From assembly GCA_944472135.2 (NCBI GenBank), contig OX235262.1:24661362-24725361 (forward strand): a stretch of DNA of 64,000 bases. The letters are read 5' to 3'. Position numbers and translations under genes: made by a program. Positions 1 to 13,900 of the stretch are shown one piece after another; within the stretch, counting starts at the first letter, position 1; each line of letters begins with the position of its first letter. The stretch comes from Trichobilharzia regenti. Lineage: Eukaryota; Platyhelminthes; Trematoda; Strigeidida; Schistosomatidae. The notes beneath the pieces are model-generated. The model was given only the letters and a program-made list of their open reading frames with translations. It was not told the DNA's origin and did not search any database.

Positions 1-204
1 GACACATATCCAAGCCACCGAAGCCAGTTTTAAAGGACGACAATGGTGGTGATCTCCACCGTAACCAGCCACACGCCACCGACCGTCAGAATTGCCTGCA
101 TGATGACACCACCGGACGCTAGCAAATCTATGGGGCAGTAGTGGTTGAATACGCAGAGTAGCGGCACATCCTCAGCTTAGAAGCCCAGTTCCACAGGCGT
201 ACAG
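1..204. other. No recognisable feature
   Basis: GC-richer than its surroundings and without a convincing reading frame. May be old repeat sequence. Confidence 0.3.
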
Positions 205-460
205 GGAAACTTTCGATTTCTTTTCCTTCACGTTCCCTAGTGAAACATAGGGCTTCAAGCTAGTGGCTTGAAGTTTCTGTAGCAGTGTTTTATATATTTT
301 TACAGGATGGGGTTGCTAGCCTCATGCCCAACCTTTCCTCTTTACCACCATTATTTCTGGCATAGCGAGGTAAAAGGTGTGGGTCGGCCGGTGATCGAAC
401 ACCAGACCATGTGCATAGTCGGCGAGCGTTCTGACCGCTATGCCACCGACGCACAGAGCG
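205..460 (-). repeat. S1 tRNA-derived SINE
   Basis: Reads on the minus strand from a tRNA-like head (box B ggtgttcgatcac near 395) to the S1 tail (cttgaagccctatgtttcac near 240-260). Same layout as the better copies at 44441-44685 and 59152-59380. Confidence 0.75.
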
Positions 461-479
461 AGACTAAGCGCACCAAAAT

Positions 480-650
480 ATTGTGAATCCAAAATTTGCG
501 AAACAGAATGACGTCGCTACGGTGCCAAAGGCGGCCCACGTTGGCGCATGCTTTCACTATACGACTAGAGATTTCGTCTGTCACATCTCCACCGGTATTC
601 ACACAGAAACCTAGATTACCCGGACTAATCGACAACTTTAAGCCGGGTCA
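480..650 (-). pseudogene. RTE-A reverse-transcriptase C-terminal remnant
   Basis: Minus-strand translation TDEISSRIVKACANVGRLW matches the post-RT part of the RTE-A ORF at 8458-10305 ([20 protein letters not shown]). Short and decayed. Confidence 0.6.
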
Positions 651-660
651 CCTGCAAGGA

Positions 661-1533
661 TGAGTGGAGGTACAGGCTGCTGCCAGTCTTGCAACAACAC
701 TTTGTACTTAGACGGTACAAAGTAAATACAATACTTATAGAAACTAGGGAGGAATTTAAGAATGACAATAACATTTTTATGCAGAAGTGGGTGGATGAAA
801 TTTACCTCAGACATACGAACTGCTGATTTTAAGATGATCGCATAGATTTAATGTTCTCGATAATGAACGATACTTCACGATTAACAGAACAGGTAAACCA
901 ATAAATAATTAAACTATCTAACAAAAGATGTAAATCGATGCATGCTATTGAGTTGACAACATCCAAGAACTACAAACCTGTATAAATCAAGTGTGCAACC
1001 AGTTCACAATAGACAAGAAAAAACTAGGACGAATTTCTTAGCACATATATAACAATCAATATGTGTTTATTACCTTATCATTTTGCTTACAAGCTTCCTT
1101 CTCCTTCCATCAGATTTATAAATGATCATGCGAAAAGTACTAGAGGCTAGAGTCCTATCTTCAATGTAAGGAATAGTTAGTTCTTGCCAAGTAAATACAT
1201 CGTAAAGAAAAGAAAATGAAGTAATGACGCATATTTTATGTGATGAAAACAGTTTCAGACACGATCTAACTAACTAACCTTCTTTCTCTACACCGGTAAG
1301 TAAATAAACAATTTTCTCCATCAAGCTTTACAGTTATTAATTCCTATTATTGTTTACAGTCCTCCTGTTTCCCTATTTTTCTGCATAAATGTAAACACTA
1401 TTTGGTGCTCTGTAATAATAATTGTTATGGTTTTTATGTTTTTCTCCATCAATCATGCTATATCAAGAGGCCATTAGATTCAATATTCTATGATATGCTA
1501 AGATTTACACACTGCATTGACAATATTGTTCGA
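661..1533. other. AT-rich sequence, nothing recognised
   Basis: No coding similarity seen. The part from about 1300 on may belong to the CR1-like 3' region that resumes at 1799. Confidence 0.3.
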
Positions 1534-1547
1534 AATAAACCTACTTT

Positions 1548-1784
1548 TACTTTCAGTGGACACCAGTTACTAGTATTCAATACAGTCCTACAGGACGTCA
1601 ATCACTAGTCCGAATAACTCAGTGGTAACGTCTTTGACTGCAGCACTGGATGGCGCGGGTTCGAATCTCAGAAGAAGGGACATGCGTTGTTCCTTCAAGG
1701 TTGCTGACTTGTGAGTGTCAATTAGTACGAAACCCAGGTTAAGCGAGGCATCCTTTGGCCGACTACCTCTAACCATCTAACATC
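1548..1784 (+). repeat. tRNA-derived SINE with exact 14-bp TSD
   Basis: Flanked by aataaacctacttt at 1534-1547 and 1785-1798. Contains a tRNA-like block at about 1606-1675 with box A-like taactcagtggtaacg and box B ggttcgaatct. Its 3' body differs from S1-S4. Inserted in a CR1-like 3' region. Confidence 0.75.
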
Positions 1785-1798
1785 AATAAACCTACTTT

Positions 1799-2013
1799 AT
1801 ATTATTACTATTATCATTATACTTGTTATTCTCATTACTATATTTTGCACATTTTTGAATTTACTCCTAATGTAAATGCGGAATCGTTCCTGTGGTTAAC
1901 TTTATTTATATTTTGCGTAAACTAGATAAAATATTGTGACAAATGCTGAGAATTTCATGCTGTAGTATAAGTACTGTGTTTTTTGGAATAAACCAGATCA
2001 CTATTATTGTTAT
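1799..2013 (+). repeat. CR1-like LINE 3' end
   Basis: Shares the 3'-terminal pattern aatgctgagaatttcatgct followed by tactgtg and ggaataaa with copies at 17285, 31955, 50205 and 59040. Ends in an interrupted TTA-type repeat. Confidence 0.55.
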
Positions 2014-2379
2014 TACACATCACATATAATGACAGGCACAATTAGAATTGATTTACAAGGTCCATTTTTACTGTGTATTTGTAGCAAATAGTTTTTCAAC
2101 CATGTCCACTCATTTCTACTACATAGTAGCAATAATAACAATATTAAACTAGATCTAAAGTTGGTTGGATTTGTGTTTGAGAGGCGGAGATCAATACCAC
2201 TGTCAGCGTTAATTATCTAAGACTAGTAGCTGGGGAATTTGGACATTTTGACAACAAACACTGCTTTGGAGTAAATTATATATATGCAATATTAAACACT
2301 ATTCCGAACAAAATAATAGTCATACACAATGGAAACTTTCCAGCATTTCGCATTCGGATGAAAAATATCCAGTTACCAA

Positions 2380-3240
2380 GGCAAAGAAAGGCTGATAACC
2401 GCTTCTTTCTGGACGCATAAATCAGGTTTCAGGCGCTGGATGAAAATGGCTTCAGCGAACTTAAGAAGAATTGAGCTTTTTTGCCTATTGATAATTTTGA
2501 ACAACTTTTCGACGTCCACCTCATGACCTGTGTCGAGGAGTGATATGTATCCACATATATATATTTATGTGTGTGTGTGCATGTTGGTCTCTCTTTCTGT
2601 TTGCTCGGTTAGTCTGTGACCACTTCACTTGTATGAACTTGTCTCCTTTAATAATGCGTATTCTCCTTATATTATATTATATATAATATGAGTGTTTGTT
2701 GACAGTCCGTTGCTTGGTGACATATATCCATATATGTTTGTTGGCATGTCTGCTATATTCGCTATGTATAATTGGATCGACACTCCATTATAATTAGCCA
2801 TTCATGTTAAGACTGTCTAATGATTTTTCCCACGCTTGTCTGAATTATTTATATATATTCGCATTCACAATTTGTGTGAACTACTTTACAACTACTTTAC
2901 TTACTTACCACTTTGGTGTGAGACCATTTATTTTCGTCTCCTTGTGTTTGGACAATAGAAGTATCATCGCAAACCTAGTGGTCTTCTGATTTCCGCCTTC
3001 TCGCGTCAGGACTATTAGTTTCTCGACCAGTCTATAAGAATAATTCAGCGACGAGTACATAACAAGGAGATGTCTGGCGATGGCACTGTTTAAAGCATTT
3101 GTTTCCTTTAGACACAAGCTTTTTGTTACATGTTCAGAAAATCGTAGATATGCCCTTCTTTCTGTCCTTCCAATGTAACTGCTCATTCAGATACATGTAA
3201 ATTTGTGTATACGGTTGGAGTTAACATGAGAAGGATATCT
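2380..3240 (-). mobile_element. Penelope-like element fragment with GIY-YIG domain
   Basis: Minus-strand translation (3186 down to about 3000) gives SYIGRTERRAYLRFSEH, a GIY-YIG endonuclease core as in endonuclease-bearing Penelope elements. The stretch 2550-2990 is a near copy, inverted, of 32140-32560. The left part (2390-2520) resembles 54200-54300. No intact RT. Confidence 0.65.
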
Positions 3241-3383
3241 ATTGATTTTTGATTGCACCAAAGAGCAAGTTGTTCGATAGACGGGAACGAGCTTAGCTGC
3301 AGGGTAGGCTATGGCTAGTGATGTACTCAGCCTTCTGTTGATCACCGCTGCAATGTTTTCACCTTTATAAAAGATGGTACCAT

Positions 3384-3389
3384 TTTATT
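3384..3389 (-). terminator. Candidate SHMT poly(A) signal AATAAA
   Basis: The first canonical AATAAA I found on the minus strand after the stop codon, about 530 nt downstream. A nearer variant signal is possible because the 3' flank is AT-rich. Confidence 0.25.
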
Positions 3390-3392
3390 CGG

Positions 3393-3393
<1 letters not shown>

Positions 3394-3431
<38 letters not shown>
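3394..3431. repeat. (TA)n microsatellite
   Basis: About 38 nt of TA repeat between a PLE fragment and a decayed S1 SINE. Confidence 0.95.
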
Positions 3432-3434
<3 letters not shown>

Positions 3435-3640
3435 TCCTACGTGATCCAAGTGGAACATAAGACTTCAGTTTTCAAGATTCAGTAATTGTATTGTTTTCAC
3501 GGATTGGGATTGTTCCCCGCATGCCCGATCTCTACTCTTCACCAGTCCTACTACCGACTAGGAGACGTTTGGAAATGCGTCAGCTGGAAGTCGAAACGGA
3601 ACCACACACTTGGTTGGCGAGGATTCTACCATTGACACTA
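3435..3640 (-). repeat. Degenerate S1 SINE
   Basis: Minus-strand S1 tail (caagtggaacataagacttc near 3448) and middle (gggattgttccccgcatgcc near 3508) are recognisable. The tRNA-like head has decayed. Confidence 0.5.
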
Positions 3641-3916
3641 CCAAATCATATCGAAGGAAATCAAAATTAAGTACTATACATTCCTGTCGTATGATTGATT
3701 GCATCACCCTAACGCATATGCTGAAACGCTTAAAATTAAAACCGCCAATATACCTGGTAGGGGTTCGTACAATGAATGATTCAAAGTTAGTGCAAAACAT
3801 TTTTCGCAAGATAAGGGTTTTCTGTGTGTTATATACATGCACATATATATTTACGAATTACAATTTAGAAAAACCAAAAATCTTTTATCCTATCAAAAAA
3901 TAGCTGTTTTAACGAA

Positions 3917-4024
3917 TTAAAAATCTTCAAGTCCAGGCATATAGAATTTGGAAGCGAAATTCTCCACCTGAAGTCTCAAATCACTGATCATTCCGCGAAT
4001 TTCATCATTGGTGTTAAGTACATT
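3917..4024 (-). CDS. SHMT: SHMT coding exon 8 (terminal)
   Basis: Residues 435-469 and the stop TAA at 3919-3917. Begins [13 protein letters not shown], ends with the typical SHMT C-terminal pattern FYMPGLEDF. The acceptor is TTACTTAG/AAT. The ending matches other SHMTs in position, so the protein is complete. Confidence 0.93.
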   Translation of the reverse strand, partial: NVLNTNDEIRGMISDLRLQVENFASKFYMPGLEDF

Positions 4025-7000
4025 CTAAGTAAGATTATAAAACAAAAAAAGAAGAGCATAGTTTTGCGTGAGTAGAATTTATAACAACAAAAAGTCAAAA
4101 TAAACAGATACTGGAGGATTAGAAGCATAAAGTCAACGATTTTCCCTATGTGAATGTGTGTTTGAACCGATTCGACTTTCTTAGCTGAGTTAAACTGGCT
4201 AGGTATACCTTGGATGAATTCGGCTTTACAACCAGCAAAACATGTATCCCGGTGTTTGGATCAACTCACTCTGGCTAGTGAGTACTACTAGCGGCTGATA
4301 TCAGTAGTATACAATTAATCATCTCAATCAATCAGTAATAGTAGTATGTATGTATGTACTTTTATACTAATATGCTTGCTTTCTCGATTATCATCAATAG
4401 TATCAGTGTTACAGTTGTAGAATGCTCGCCAACTACGCATGTGATCCGGGGTTCAATTCCCAGACGTACAGACACACTCCTCTAGCCCCCCCCCCTAAGT
4501 CAGTAATAAGACTGGTTAAGAGGGAATGTTGGCCAACCAGGAAAAAATAAACACTTCCACTGGGAATGTAAAGAAATAAGACGGAAAAAATCAATAGTCT
4601 CAAGCAGATCAGGTACTGTAATCTGAATAATTTGGTTTTTTAAAGGAAACTGCGGTGAAAATTTCACCCCTGAAACTGCATACATTGCAAATTGTGAGTT
4701 TCATTTAAGTTAACAAAGACTAGTATTATTGGCAATTCACCTGAGAAAGAAGCCAAATTATCGACAACAGAATAACATGAAATTCAAAGTGTGTACAGTA
4801 TAAATATCGAATAAAACAGCAAAGTTATATGTAGTCTGTACAAATCGTGCGATAGTATAACCATGTTCTATGTTCTAGCAGTCTGATAGGTTATGTGAAA
4901 AAAAAACACACGAACGAAAGTAAGTCATAAATGATGAGATGGTTGAATTTTAGGTCAAAATTATAATTATACAGATCGATAAGGCAGGAAGTTATTTATC
5001 ACTAGTACAATAGAATAACCTAGAATTCGAAATCAAAAATCAACTCGAAAGGTTTAATGTTATGAAAAATGGTTTGTGACTTAAACTTTTTTCAGTTGTT
5101 AAGGCTTCAAATAAAATAATATGCAGGTATATGAGTGAGATTAACGTGTATACATGCATTTTATGCCGTATTTTAATGAATTTGTTAGCTTGTTTCTGAG
5201 AGTAAAGGGGTGTTTAGGAGACTAAGTGGGGCTCCAGGAGGAAGAGGATAGTCATTTAAAAGAAACTGTGGACAGTACGTGTATACTGTTGCGGTCGATG
5301 TGTAGGAATTTCAGCTGGAATTTCTAAAAAAAACTGTTAACTACTGATAGGTAGCAAACACACTTGAAGGTGAAACTTCAACATTTCAGTATTTTTATCT
5401 AACAGTGCCTGACCTTTTTCCAAACTGACTGACTGATCGCTTTCAACATAGAACTTTGCACAGGAGTGCACCAATTCCAGTTGCCACACTTCCTCTATAT
5501 TGCACACAAAGGAAGATAAAAGACGGAAAAAGTATATTCGAGAAAACCATTATTATTATTAGTGTTCCCTTGGGTTCCTAGTGGAACATAGGGCTTCAAC
5601 TGCACATCACCACTTGCTTCTGTCTTCCTACTGCTGTACTTTTCACCTACATCCATCTTAGTCCATACTATTTCAACTCCTCTTCACACCATCTCCTCCA
5701 TGTCACCCTCGCACTAACGTCCCACTCGCCGCTTCCCTTTTGGCCTCGTTCCACTCGAGCGATGGCCTGACGCGCACTCGATCTCATCCAGCGGCCTTCT
5801 CAGCCACGAGTGTCCAATCCATTTTAATCCACTTTCTCCTGCATATTTATTGGTTGGTGACTGCTTCTTGTTTTGTTTTGTTTGTTTCCATAGTTTCTTG
5901 TTGGTGATTCTTTCCAGACCGGTCATCTGATCTTCATTTAGTATAGAGCGAAGACAGTTAGTTGTTGATAAAGGTCTGCAATAGCCAACCTGTTGGGAAT
6001 ATTCTTTGTGACCCTCCACGAAGAACTGACTCAACATTTGTATTGAAAATCCGACCGAATTTTGTTGTTGATGCTGGCTGAGTGACGAAGATTTCCAGAT
6101 TGGTGTCAGGTTGATGAATGTGTTTCTCGTCTTCCCGATTCTCAATTTGGCATCTTTGTCCGTTCCTCCTGTAGTTGAGACAATGCTCCCTAGATAAGTG
6201 AGTGAAGTAACCTCTTTCAAATCCCTCCCGTTGATGGTGATTGGCGCTGGATGTTGCTGTTGTTGTTGGTTATTTTCATAACCTCCGTCTTGTCGATGTT
6301 CACCTGGAGTCCTGTCTTCGCCGACTGCTTCTTCGACCAGTTTGTCTGTTTTCGCTTGTAAGTCTTCGATTTTGTGTGACATCAAACATACGAGAGAACC
6401 ATAATGAACAGAAATGTGGTGGAGAAAGAAAGTAAAGTAATATGGAAAAGCATGAGGGTTCAATGAATACGACAGATCACAGAATAGTGAATGCATCTGA
6501 GCTACTGAGAAGAATTTTGAGGTATATCACTAACAGTCTCAAGCCGTTGGCTCTTAGCATCCCAAGGATCTACACCCTCTTACATAGCTCAAACACTTAA
6601 CACATTTCTAAGACATTTTAATCGGTTCACCTTCACAACCTAAATGATTGACTTTCCTCCCTTATCTAATACATTCTATAGATGAGCTCAATATTACTTT
6701 CTCTATTAAACCAACCAACATGGGAAATAGAATGCAGACACCTTTGATCAAAGACAACTAGCTTTTGAATTTCTTTCAAACTAGTATCAATTAAATCTAT
6801 CTAATGATCACGCTATGTTTGAAAATCATAACTACATTGACTTAAATATATTTATATCCTATGCTCATTTATAAGTATCACTTTACGGCGAAGTTCACCA
6901 ATAGCGCCCCAGGAGTGCGAACCCTCAAATGACCTTGAACGCATACTAGCCGTTGACTGACGGCACCTATCACATTATCATAGCTGAAATATCAACGCTA

Positions 7001-7874
7001 TTCACCAACGTCTTTAAGTACTGTTTGGACAATGTGTTAATAGCTTGTTAGGATTAAGGTAAGTATTTGGGGTTATAGTTAGGATTAGGGTTAGAATTAC
7101 GGTTTGGTGAAGGGTTATGATTAGGGTCAGGATTAAGGTTAGGGTTATGACTAGGGATAGACTGACTTACAGTTGATATTATTCATTTTAGTTTGTTTTA
7201 TTATCCACATTTTCCAGGTAAGCAGTCGTCTATCCTCTTACTGGAAACCATAGTAATTCACCCGAGGGCTTTTGGGGAAGACTGCACAACAGGATAAGAG
7301 AGATAAACAATTCACAAAAACAGCTCATCTTGAGTCACCTCGGTGAATATATGTGCAGGAACAACTAGTCTAACTTAACAACTGATACTCCTCATTATAA
7401 CTTGGACACATTTTCAAGTCATGTCAGAGAAAGATACCCTGTTTAATGTGTTTTCATACATTTTCTTGTAAATATACGTCATTTTCTGTGCAGAAGTCAT
7501 TTATTTTTATGACTGGTCAGCTGAAGGTCACTCGTGCATTCGCATCCCTTGGGACGCTAACGTTGAACTTTGCCCACTGAATTATTGCAATGATAATATT
7601 TGCTTACTGATGTATACGAAACAACTTATTCAAGTATAAGCTTACATGAATATAAAAGGCCAACTAAGTAGATTTATAAGTACGGTGCACAGAAGTAACC
7701 AACTGTGCTACTTACTATATGTCAATCAATATATTGAAAAAAAAAGAAATTACAAGAGACAAATTTTTCTTCTTTATCAAGGAATCTCTTCATTTAGTAG
7801 TGATTCAGTAAAAAAAAGTTTTCAGGGGGAGAAAATTCTCTTTTCTACGATTTCATTTTCAGAGCTGCATACTC

Positions 7875-7920
<46 letters not shown>

Positions 7921-10900
7921 TAAATGACTGGACTACATCGACTCCTAGCTGGCTTAAAGATAGGCAGGAGTGAAGTGGTAGGATACATTGGCTACTTCAG
8001 TTATTTGGGGAGTTGCATTAAATCAAGCGGGTTGATTGCTGACGAAATTTCCTCACAAATACAGAAGAATCGTTTGGCATATACCAGCTCACGCTATATC
8101 TGGCGTAAACGTGATATCCTGCTGGGTGTCAACCAAAGGACGTGTATGCTGCTCAGCAGTTCGCTTTGTTCTCTTATATGGCTGTGAGACAGCTACTGAA
8201 AGCGGAAGGCATGAAAAGGCTAGCAGTCTTTGATTACAGGTGCCCGCGTTCTGTCTCCCGTGCTAAGTGGTATAATAGGGTGGGCAATATTGAGGTTAGG
8301 CGTCGAGTGCTAGGTAAGGAGGGGGAGTCAATAGACGAGGCTGTGAAACTATATCGACTCAGTGAGATGGTTAGGGCATGTGTTACGCATGCATCCCTAG
8401 CCATCGCCTCCCTCGACTGACGAGTAATGTTAGCTGACTGACATAGGACTGATCAGGTTGGACCGTGAACAGTGGTGGGCGACAAAAGCCAAAGAGATGG
8501 AGAAAGCTTCGAGGATAGGCAACACCAGGCAACTCTTTGGACTCATCAGGGAAACGGGTGGGAGAAGACAAATCATTAGTGAGACAATCTCGGAAAAAAA
8601 TGGCACTATAATTAGCTCACAGGATAGACGACTGGATCGTTGGAAAGAGCATTATGAGGAGCAGTTTAATTTGCCCACAGCCACGCTCAACCTTCCGAGC
8701 ATCCAACACCTCCCTGAATGGGATATAGATACAGGTCCTCCGTCACTAACTGAGGTTACTAAAGCTGTCACCAATCTGAAACTAGGCAAAGCAGCGGGAC
8801 CTGATGGAATGACTCCAGAGGTATTTAAGTACGGTGGAGACAGCTTACTGTCCGGATTAACTGAGGTACTAGGCAACGTTTGGGAATCAGAAGAAGTCCC
8901 ATCGGGTTGGTGTAAGTCACTGATTATCCCCATATACAAGAAGGGAGACAAGTCTTCCTGTGATAATCACAGAGGGATTAGCTTGACTAATATAGTATCT
9001 AAAGTCTTAGGCTCAATAATCATGCGTAGACTGAGTGGTGCTCGGGAAGCACAAACACGAGAGAGCCAGGCAGGCTTTAGACCAGGAAGAGGGTGTATTG
9101 ATCATATCTTCACCCTCCGACAGATTCTAGAACATAGGCATTCCTACCGGCGTCCAACAGTCATTATATTTCTTGACCTAAAGGCAGCATTCGACTCTGT
9201 CGATCGGGAAGTTCTCTGGAGATGCTTGGCTGTCAAGGGAATTCCGAGAAAATATATTGCACTGATTAAGGCACTCTATTCGTACTCATACAGCCAGGTG
9301 AGGGCTTACGGCGAGCTGTCATCTGAACTGGTGACGACCAGTGGTGTCCGTCAAGGATGCCCATTATCTCCTTTTCTATTCAACTTCATCATAGATGTGT
9401 TAATGGACTTAACCCTAGGTGACTTCAGCGATTCAGGGATTGACTTGCTACCTGGGAATAATCTCGTTGACTTGGAATATGCAGACGATATAGTCCTTCT
9501 AGGCGAAGACGCTGACGAAATGCAGAGTCTTCTAAACACCTTGAACAGCAATCTACGAATGTTTGGCATGCGATTCGCTCCCGCCAAATGCAAGATGATG
9601 TTACAGGACTGGACTACGCTGGCGCCTAGTTTAGAAATAGGAAGTGAAGTGGTAGAGCACGTTGACCGCTTCACTTATTTGGGAAGTACCATCAGCCCCA
9701 ACGGGCTGATCTCTGACGAAATCTCAGCACGAATACAAGGGGCTCGTTTCGCATTTGTTAGTTTACGCCGACTCTGGCGTAGACGAGATGTTCGACTATC
9801 GACCAAAGGGCGGGTGTACTGCTCATCAGTCCGCTCCGTCCTCCTTTATGGTTGTGAGACCTGGCCACTGAGAGTGGAAGACATGAAAAGACTAGCTGTC
9901 TTTGATCATAGGTGCCTGCGTTCTATTTCCCGTGTAAAGTGGCATAATAAGGTGAGCAACATGGAGGTTAGGCGTAGAGTTCTAGGTAAACAGGGGAAAT
10001 CAATCGACGAAGTCGTGAAGCTACAAAGACTGAGATGGTTAGGACATGTGTTACGTATGCCAAGCCATCGCCTCCCTCGACGAGCAATGTTAGCGGATAT
10101 AGGGTCAGGCTGGAAAAAAGCTAGCGGCGGTCAAACAAAAACTTGGCATCAGTCAATGAAATCCACAACAGTTGGTCTTAGCCACGTAGGAAGGTGTAGA
10201 CTTCCAGGCTGGGGTCCTCGGGACGGCAAAAATCTATGGTTGGAAACAATTGGTGACATGGCTCAAAATCGTTCTCAGTGGCGCAGATGCATCCACTCCC
10301 TGTGACTTATGATCTCCAATGAAACTGTTTTGTATTTCTTTATTACTCCTTTGTCTCACACCTCTGCTCACTGTTTCTATTATGCTTTTCTTGTACTTTC
10401 TTCTCTTGCTTCGCGTGCTACACGGAATGTGGCGACTTGAACTTCCGCACATTTGTGCAAAGTTCTATGTCGAAAACAGACAGACAGACAGATCAGGTTG
10501 GAAAAGAGCTAGTTAGTGATGGTCAAACCAAAGCATGGCTTCATCAACCAATGAAATCCACAACAGTTAGTTTAAGCTACCCACGTAGGGAGAAATAGAC
10601 TTCGTAGCTGGTTGGAGTCCTCGGGTTGGTAAAAGCTAATGAAGGCTGGAGACAGTCGGTGATATGGCTCAAAATGGTTCTCAATGGCTGGTGTAGATGC
10701 ATTCACTCTTCGTGATTTATAATATCCAATAAAAATCTACTGTTCTTGCATATTACTTTTCTTTATGCCTCACACTTCTGTTTATTACCTCTCTTAAATG
10801 TATTCTGTGCGAATTTCTCCTTTCAAAGCGGTGAGTCAGTTTCCTTGTGTTAAAATGAGCGGAAGTGTTGAAGTAACAACTGAAATCAGTGCTCTTGCAC

Positions 10901-13900
10901 CTGCTATCAAGGGATGAAACATTTACAAATACGTGAATGCACGATCATTATTTATGGGGAGAACTTTGATTTGGAAGATATCGTGAAAGTATTCAATGAC
11001 AGTCATCTTACTATCCGTATCACGTTAGGAAAAGAAAGTGATGGTAATATATCTTTCCTTGATGTGTCATTTACTCATCAGGAGAGCTGATATAAGTAGT
11101 GGTTGAACAGATCGATTTTCAGAAAATCAACATGGACAGGACAATTGAGAGAAAAAAGAATTTAACTCTTTTTCTTTCAACATGGCTCCAAAGGAAAACT
11201 GAGAAAAGATTAAGCTGATGATGAACTTAAACAATTAAAAACAAAACTTTTATGGAGAATAGGTCTCCAGTAAGTTTTGTAGAGATCAGTAGTAAATTAT
11301 ATGAAAGAAATATGCCGAATGGGATAAGTTACCTAAGAAAGTGTTGTATCTAAACTTAGAATTTAAGGGTAATCAAGTGAGTGAAGTCAGTGAGACACTT
11401 CACTCATCTTATTGCACTCACATTTTCACATTTCTGAATGTACATTATCCTCCTATCATCTATTTTGCACATTGCTATTGAACTAAGGCAAGAAAGGAAG
11501 GTGAGAAACAGATTCATCAACCTGAAACCAATCTGAAAATCACCATCACTCAGCATCAACAACAATTTTCAGTCGGATTTTCAATACAAACGTCAAGTCA
11601 GTCAGTTCTTCTATACGGAACGGATCAGAAACTTGGTGGGCGGGTCACAAAATATATTTCCAACAGCCTGTTACAGGCCTTTATCAACAACAACTGCCTT
11701 CTTTCTATACCGAAGATCAGATGGCCGGGCGGGAAAGAATCACCAACAAGAAACTATGGAAACAAACAAAACAAGAACCAATCGCCAACCAACAAATATG
11801 CAGGAGAAAGTGGATTAAGATGGATTGGACACTCGTGGCTGAGAAGGCCGCTGGATGACATCGAGTGCGCGTCAGGCCATCGCTCGAGTGGAACCAGGCC
11901 GAAAGGGAAGCGGCGAGTGGGACGTCAGTGCAAAAGTGACATGGAGTGAAGAGTGGTGTGAAGAGTAGTTGAAAGAGTATGGACTAACATGGATGTAGGT
12001 GAAAAGTACAGCAGTAGGAAGACAGAAGCAAGTGGAGACGTGCAGTTGAAGCCCTATGTTCCACTAGGAACCCAAGGGAACAATAATAATAATAATAAAT
12101 AATTGAACTAAATCAGGCATCAAATACCTTGGAATAGTTCTTTTCTTTAACCTCCCTTGGTCATACAATATCTTGTCAATTTCTAACAAAATACTCCATC
12201 TAACCTACCATATTACGAAGTTAACAGAATCAGGAATCACTCAACCTCGATATTTATAAATTGTTAACTCTTATCTATTGTTCTTTATTGCTCCCCCACC
12301 CTTAGTCTCCATGGGCTACCAATCAAAAACGACTATGTCATATCGGGAAGGGTATTACAGGTTGTCAGTAAGGCACCGGTTAATCAGCTCGAAACCGTTG
12401 TAGTCGATAGACACCTTAACTCCTGCGACAAATAGGCTAAATCCATATTGTGTGACTATCAACACCCTCTGTATTCACAACTATTCCCCACCTTACATCT
12501 CATCACGTAGAGGATTCGAAGTCATCACAAACGATTATATGCTTGTACAACCAACAACCCTATTTTACCCACCTTCTATATGATACGAAAAAAGTGTGAA
12601 GTGTGAAACTTACAACTTACTGTGTCATTAGAAAAAAGAACAACTGTTTCTACTTTTCTTATTTGTAATTTATGATGAAATCATTACAATTATCTTATGA
12701 TTTAAGTTATTAACATAATTATTTTGTATATATTTGAATTAATACCACTGTCAAACTTTGACATACACACACACACACACAAACTAATTGTTATCATCTA
12801 TCGGTAGTTCATATACACGATTGTTCAGCTATGAAAATCAAGTCGTTGAAAAGAGAATTTCTTTCGTAGAATTCTTTGTTTTATGTCTTAATTTTTATTC
12901 ATTTTTTCCTTCACATTCCCAGTGGAACATAGGGCTTCAAGCTAGAAGGCTTGAAGTTTCTGTGGTAATGGTGTTTATTTTTACAGGATGGGGTTGCTAG
13001 CCTCATGCCCAACCTTTCCTCTTTACCAGCATTGTTTCTGGCTCAGCGAGGGTAAAGGAGTGCATCCGTGGCCGGGGATCAAACTCCGGATCATGTGCAT
13101 GATCGGCAAGCATTCTAACTGCAGTGCCACCGACACACTTATGTCTCAATAGGGATTAGCAATTTTAAGGAGAAAAATGAAAAAAAACTTTAGCCGATTA
13201 CGGCTACAGATGATAAATGGTGAAAAGAAAAGGAAAAGAACACACATACTTCATAATCTTTTAACAATTTGCCACCTGCTGCTTGATTCGCTTTAATAGC
13301 AATTTGGATACCTTGGTGTAGAAATTCGGCTACTTTAATGAAATCTTCTTCACAGAAACCACGTGATGTTAATGGAGCACTTCCAAGACGTAAACCACCA
13401 GGTCTGTAAGTATATTATACATTAGAGAGGTGAAAAAAAAAATTAAATTATACAATAAATATTCACGGGGAATAATATAGTAATTGACGATAAGTCAATC
13501 AATCAAACACACGTATTTACACTTCAGTAGTTTACCGTAAATGACAGTTATTTTATGATTGTTCCCTCAGATCCAGAGTGGGACATGCGGCTTCAACAGC
13601 GCACCTCAACTTTGTCCTATTCTCTGTGGCCCTCTTTAGTAGGCCACACACGATGACCCATAAGCTCTCGTTTCATCCTTGCACAACCTTCTCTAAGTCG
13701 CCCTTGGCCCTAGGCCAACACCCAACTCTACGTTTCCCCTTCGGGTTAAACTCCAGCAGTGGTCTTGAGCGCAGTCCGTTCCATCTCCATCTCCTCCGTC
13801 CAGAAATAAGTTCCTTATTGGTCCATTCCCAGAGTATCTGGTTGCTAATTCTTTCTGACTAGCCATTTGATCTTCAATATGGAACCGGCTAAGGCAGCTG

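Noticed and set aside
5714..6496. 260-codon open frame on the minus strand
   Set aside because: It runs through RTE-B post-RT sequence and over the element edge into antisense of an older LINE. Its motifs are those of a retroelement C-terminus, not a host gene.
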